Shown here: positions 29,557-31,389 of the stretch, in pieces | How positions within the stretch are numbered: the first letter of the stretch is position 1 | How the letters are laid out: every line of letters starts with the position of its first letter | Origin: an uncultured Spirochaetales bacterium | GTDB lineage: Bacteria > Spirochaetota > Spirochaetia > Treponematales > Treponemataceae | Length of the DNA: 31,389 nucleotides | Direction: 5' to 3' | Assembly (NCBI GenBank): GCA_946061495.1 | Contig: CAMGSV010000003.1 | Coordinates: forward strand, 1-31,389 | Notes under the pieces: model-generated | What the model saw: only the letters and a program-made list of their open reading frames with translations | Told to the model about the DNA's origin: nothing | Database searches by the model: none | Made by a program: the position numbers and the translations under genes

Positions 29557-31094
29557 GTGCCGCCGGATATACGCCAGAGGAACCCATCGCCGCCATTGCC
29601 ACCGCATTGGCGCCCGCCGCCTTGGGCATTGTCCGCTGTTCCGGCAAGGGGGTGGTGGAGCTGCTGGCCCCCCTCTTTTCCCGCCCCAAGGCGCTGCTGG
29701 AGGCGGCAGGAAACACCATGGTCTATGGCTGGCTTGTAGAACCGGATGCCAGCCGCTGGCTTGTAGAAGCAACTGCCAGCCGCTGGTTGGTGGAGCCTGC
29801 TTCCGGCGATGGGTTGGCGGGCGTTGATGCCTGTAGTCAGTCTGATAATGGTGGGGCTGGCCGCAGGATTGATCAGGTGCTGGTGGCGGTTTTCCGTTCT
29901 CCCCGCAGCTTTACCGGGGAGGATATGGTGGAAATCAACTGCCACGGCGGCCCCGGCATGGTGACAGAGATTTTTCGCCTGCTCACCAGTCACGGGTTCC
30001 GTGCCGCTCTACCGGGAGAGTTCACCTTCCGCTCCTTCATCAATGGAAAGGCTGACTTGACCCGTGCCGAGGCGGTGCAGGAGATTGTGTCAGCCAAGAC
30101 CGAAGTGGGACGGGGGCGTGCGGCAGGAAGACTGGCTGGCGGCCTCTATCAGGAGCTTGATGCCATCAAACACCTGGTGCGGGAGACCATGGCGGCCATC
30201 GAGGCGGAGATCGAGTACCCGGAGGATGAGGAGGCCATCGCCGATGCCTTTGACAGCAGCCAGCTGGAGGTGGCCCGCTGTCGTCTGGAATCCCTGTGCG
30301 CTTCCTGGTCAAGCGAAAAGCTCTATCAGGATGGAGCCAGGGTGGTGCTCTGCGGTTGCACCAACGCGGGAAAGTCCAGCCTCTTCAACACCCTGCTGAA
30401 GGAGGACCGCTCCATCGTCTCTGACATCCACGGCACCACCCGGGACTGGATAGAAGGCTGGGTGTCCCTGGACGGCATTCCCGCCCGCCTCTTTGACACG
30501 GCAGGCCTTCGGGAAAGTCAGGACGAGGTGGAGCGCCACGGTATCCAGCGGACCCAGGATCTGACGGCAGAAGCCGATTTGATTTTTTACGTGGTGGATG
30601 CCGCCGTTGGATTGGTGGAGGAGGACAGGCAGTTCTTGGCAGACCATGGCCTGTTGGACTCCAAGTCTGGTGCCATGGTGTCCAACAGACCGCCGCTCAT
30701 CCTTGTACTGAACAAATGTGACAGGCTCTCCCAGGACAGCATGGAGCAGCCAGACTTTGGGAACCTGCCTGTGGATGCAGTGGTGCGTCTCAGCGCCAAA
30801 ACGGGAGCGGGTACAGCCCAATTGGTGGAGGCAGCCCGGCGGCTTCTTTCCCAGAACACCACCCAGCTGGCAGGAGGACAGGTGGGGCTTGGCTCGGAGC
30901 GCCAGAGAAGGTGTGCACAGGCTGCACTGGAGGCAGTCGTCCACGGGCTGGAGGTGGCCCAGTCGGACTACACCCTGGACACCGTGGTGCAGGACCTTGA
31001 GGAGGCGCTGGAAGCTCTGGGGGAGATTACCGGCGAGGTGACTTCTGAGGATATTCTGGACACGGTGTTCAGCAGGTTCTGTCTGGGGAAGTAG
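29553..31094 (+). CDS. mnmE: tRNA modification GTPase MnmE
   Basis: 513-residue GTPase that with MnmG makes the 5-carboxymethylaminomethyl group on U34 of tRNAs in the cytoplasm. N-terminal folate-binding domain (SPRSFTGEDMVEINCHGGPG), helical domain, and inserted G domain: G1 GCTNAGKSS near 268, GTTRD, G3 DTAG near 314, G4 NKCD near 386; C-terminal FCLGK with catalytic-region Cys511. GTG 29553 overlaps the PAP2 stop; GGAG lies 9 bases upstream. An unusual insertion of about 40 residues in the N-terminal domain contains three 9-residue repeats (ASRWLVE core; DNA 29729-29809) before IDQVLVAVF. All key motifs remain, so it should be active. Confidence 0.97.
   Translation: MSAAGYTPEEPIAAIATALAPAALGIVRCSGKGVVELLAPLFSRPKALLEAAGNTMVYGWLVEPDASRWLVEATASRWLVEPASGDGLAGVDACSQSDNGGAGRRIDQVLVAVFRSPRSFTGEDMVEINCHGGPGMVTEIFRLLTSHGFRAALPGEFTFRSFINGKADLTRAEAVQEIVSAKTEVGRGRAAGRLAGGLYQELDAIKHLVRETMAAIEAEIEYPEDEEAIADAFDSSQLEVARCRLESLCASWSSEKLYQDGARVVLCGCTNAGKSSLFNTLLKEDRSIVSDIHGTTRDWIEGWVSLDGIPARLFDTAGLRESQDEVERHGIQRTQDLTAEADLIFYVVDAAVGLVEEDRQFLADHGLLDSKSGAMVSNRPPLILVLNKCDRLSQDSMEQPDFGNLPVDAVVRLSAKTGAGTAQLVEAARRLLSQNTTQLAGGQVGLGSERQRRCAQAALEAVVHGLEVAQSDYTLDTVVQDLEEALEALGEITGEVTSEDILDTVFSRFCLGK
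29729..29809 (+). repeat. Three tandem 27-base repeats inside mnmE
   Basis: Units begin CTGGCTTGTAGAA at 29729, CTGGCTTGTAGAA at 29756 and a diverged CTGGTTGGTGGAG at 29783. The 27-base period keeps frame and adds nine residues per unit. It lies in a loop of the MnmE N-terminal domain. Confidence 0.9.
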
Positions 31095-31121
31095 AACTGA
31101 GTGACTGGTTCCTCAGTTTTT
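31095..31121 (+). terminator. Terminator after mnmE
   Basis: Stem AACTGAG/CTCAGTT (31095-31101 with 31112-31118), ten-base loop, T run to 31121, immediately after the mnmE stop. Confidence 0.75.
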
Positions 31122-31339
31122 CTGTAGTTTCATACCTCACCTGTCGGGCTACAGTTCGGCAGGGTTCCGCTGTCGCTTCATTGCCTTCGGCAACGCTGGG
31201 GCGCCACTACTATCCCTAGCGCATCTTCTTGCAATGGGCTTTCCGTTCTTCAGCATATTTTTTTTGTGCTTTTGAAAAGGCCTTAAAAGATTTTGGTATG
31301 TTCCCTGCTCTTTTGCCAAAAACATATCTTCCTGCAGGC
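31122..31339. other. Non-coding, repeat-like sequence
   Basis: No convincing gene. The part from about 31141 to 31210 is GC-rich and patterned (CTGTCGGGCTACAG, GGTTCCGCTGTCGC, GCCTTCGGCAACGC), unlike the AT-rich spacers elsewhere, and looks like a dispersed intergenic repeat of the sort seen in Treponema genomes. On the minus strand a frame of about 43 codons ends at about 31220 (Lys-rich, ...KAHCKKMR) and another from an ATG near 31326 runs into the repeat; neither has family support. Confidence 0.4.
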
Positions 31340-31384
31340 AAAAAAAACGGCAATCAACTGCAGCTTTAATTGAAGTTGATTGCC
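31340..31384 (-). terminator. Intrinsic terminator of a minus-strand gene beyond the right edge
   Basis: Perfect 11-bp stem GGCAATCAACT/AGTTGATTGCC (31349-31359 with 31374-31384) followed on the minus strand by G and T8. The gene it serves must lie past base 31389. Confidence 0.9.
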
Positions 31385-31389
31385 AGCGT

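Noticed and set aside
1..31389. CRISPR arrays, tRNA or rRNA genes, insertion sequences, prophage
   Set aside because: No regularly spaced repeats, cloverleaf-like sequence, transposase or phage gene was recognised on either strand.

Overview
The window looks like a chromosomal segment from an anaerobic or microaerophilic bacterium with an outer membrane. The evidence is the leucyl/phenylalanyl-tRNA-protein transferase, a small beta-barrel protein ending in Phe, and a periplasmic c-type peroxidase with system II haem assembly. The mix of genes (DUF4015 glycosidase-like protein, MnmE, LytTR/DUF3021, DUF1538/PII, YoeB-type toxins, EtfBA with an acyl-CoA dehydrogenase) and a repeat-like sequence at the right end suggest a spirochaete of Treponema type. 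I hold that only moderately, because no rRNA or other marker gene is present. Coding regions are moderately to strongly GC-rich and intergenic regions are AT-rich. Many TTGACA/TTGCAT-17-TATAAT-like promoters can be seen.

Layout. 1-2043: end of a methyl-accepting chemotaxis protein. 2044-2489: gene-poor, with a possible 44-residue membrane peptide and a C10 tract. 2490-4141 (minus): an unknown small protein, aat, and an orphan yoeB with its own promoter. 4393-5724: MATE exporter. 5731-6239 (minus): relB-like/yoeB-like toxin-antitoxin pair. 6371-6985: GNAT acetyltransferase. 7098-8600: operon of an outer-membrane barrel, a LytTR regulator and a DUF3021 membrane protein, followed by a frameshifted small secreted protein. 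9096-11930 (minus): DUF1538 membrane protein, PII-like protein and a degenerate GT51-like protein. 12086-14307 (minus): ahpC and a permuted AhpF-like reductase. 14456-14830: remnant of a phosphofructokinase. 14931-15437: flavin reductase. 15705-18747 (plus): etfB-etfA-acyl-CoA dehydrogenase. 18884-25914 (minus): triheme cytochrome c peroxidase, resB, ccsA, fixC, fixX, menA-like and polyprenyl synthase genes. 26162-31094 (plus): DUF4015 protein, PAP2 phosphatase and mnmE.

The most interesting part is 15.7-25.9 kb. Read together, the genes can build a short respiratory chain: acyl-CoA dehydrogenase and/or NADH to EtfAB, to FixC/FixX, to a menaquinone-type quinone (tail and prenyl transfer encoded here), to a membrane-anchored triheme peroxidase that reduces H2O2. 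Its haems would be attached by the adjacent ResB/CcsA. The neighbouring ahpC/AhpF-like pair handles peroxide in the cytoplasm. The chain is an inference from gene content; each gene family on its own is recognisable.

A second theme is translation initiation. Several genes (aat, the barrel protein, the flavin reductase, possibly the DUF4015 gene) lack a Shine-Dalgarno sequence and have a -10 hexamer ending 6-7 bases before the ATG, which implies leaderless mRNAs.
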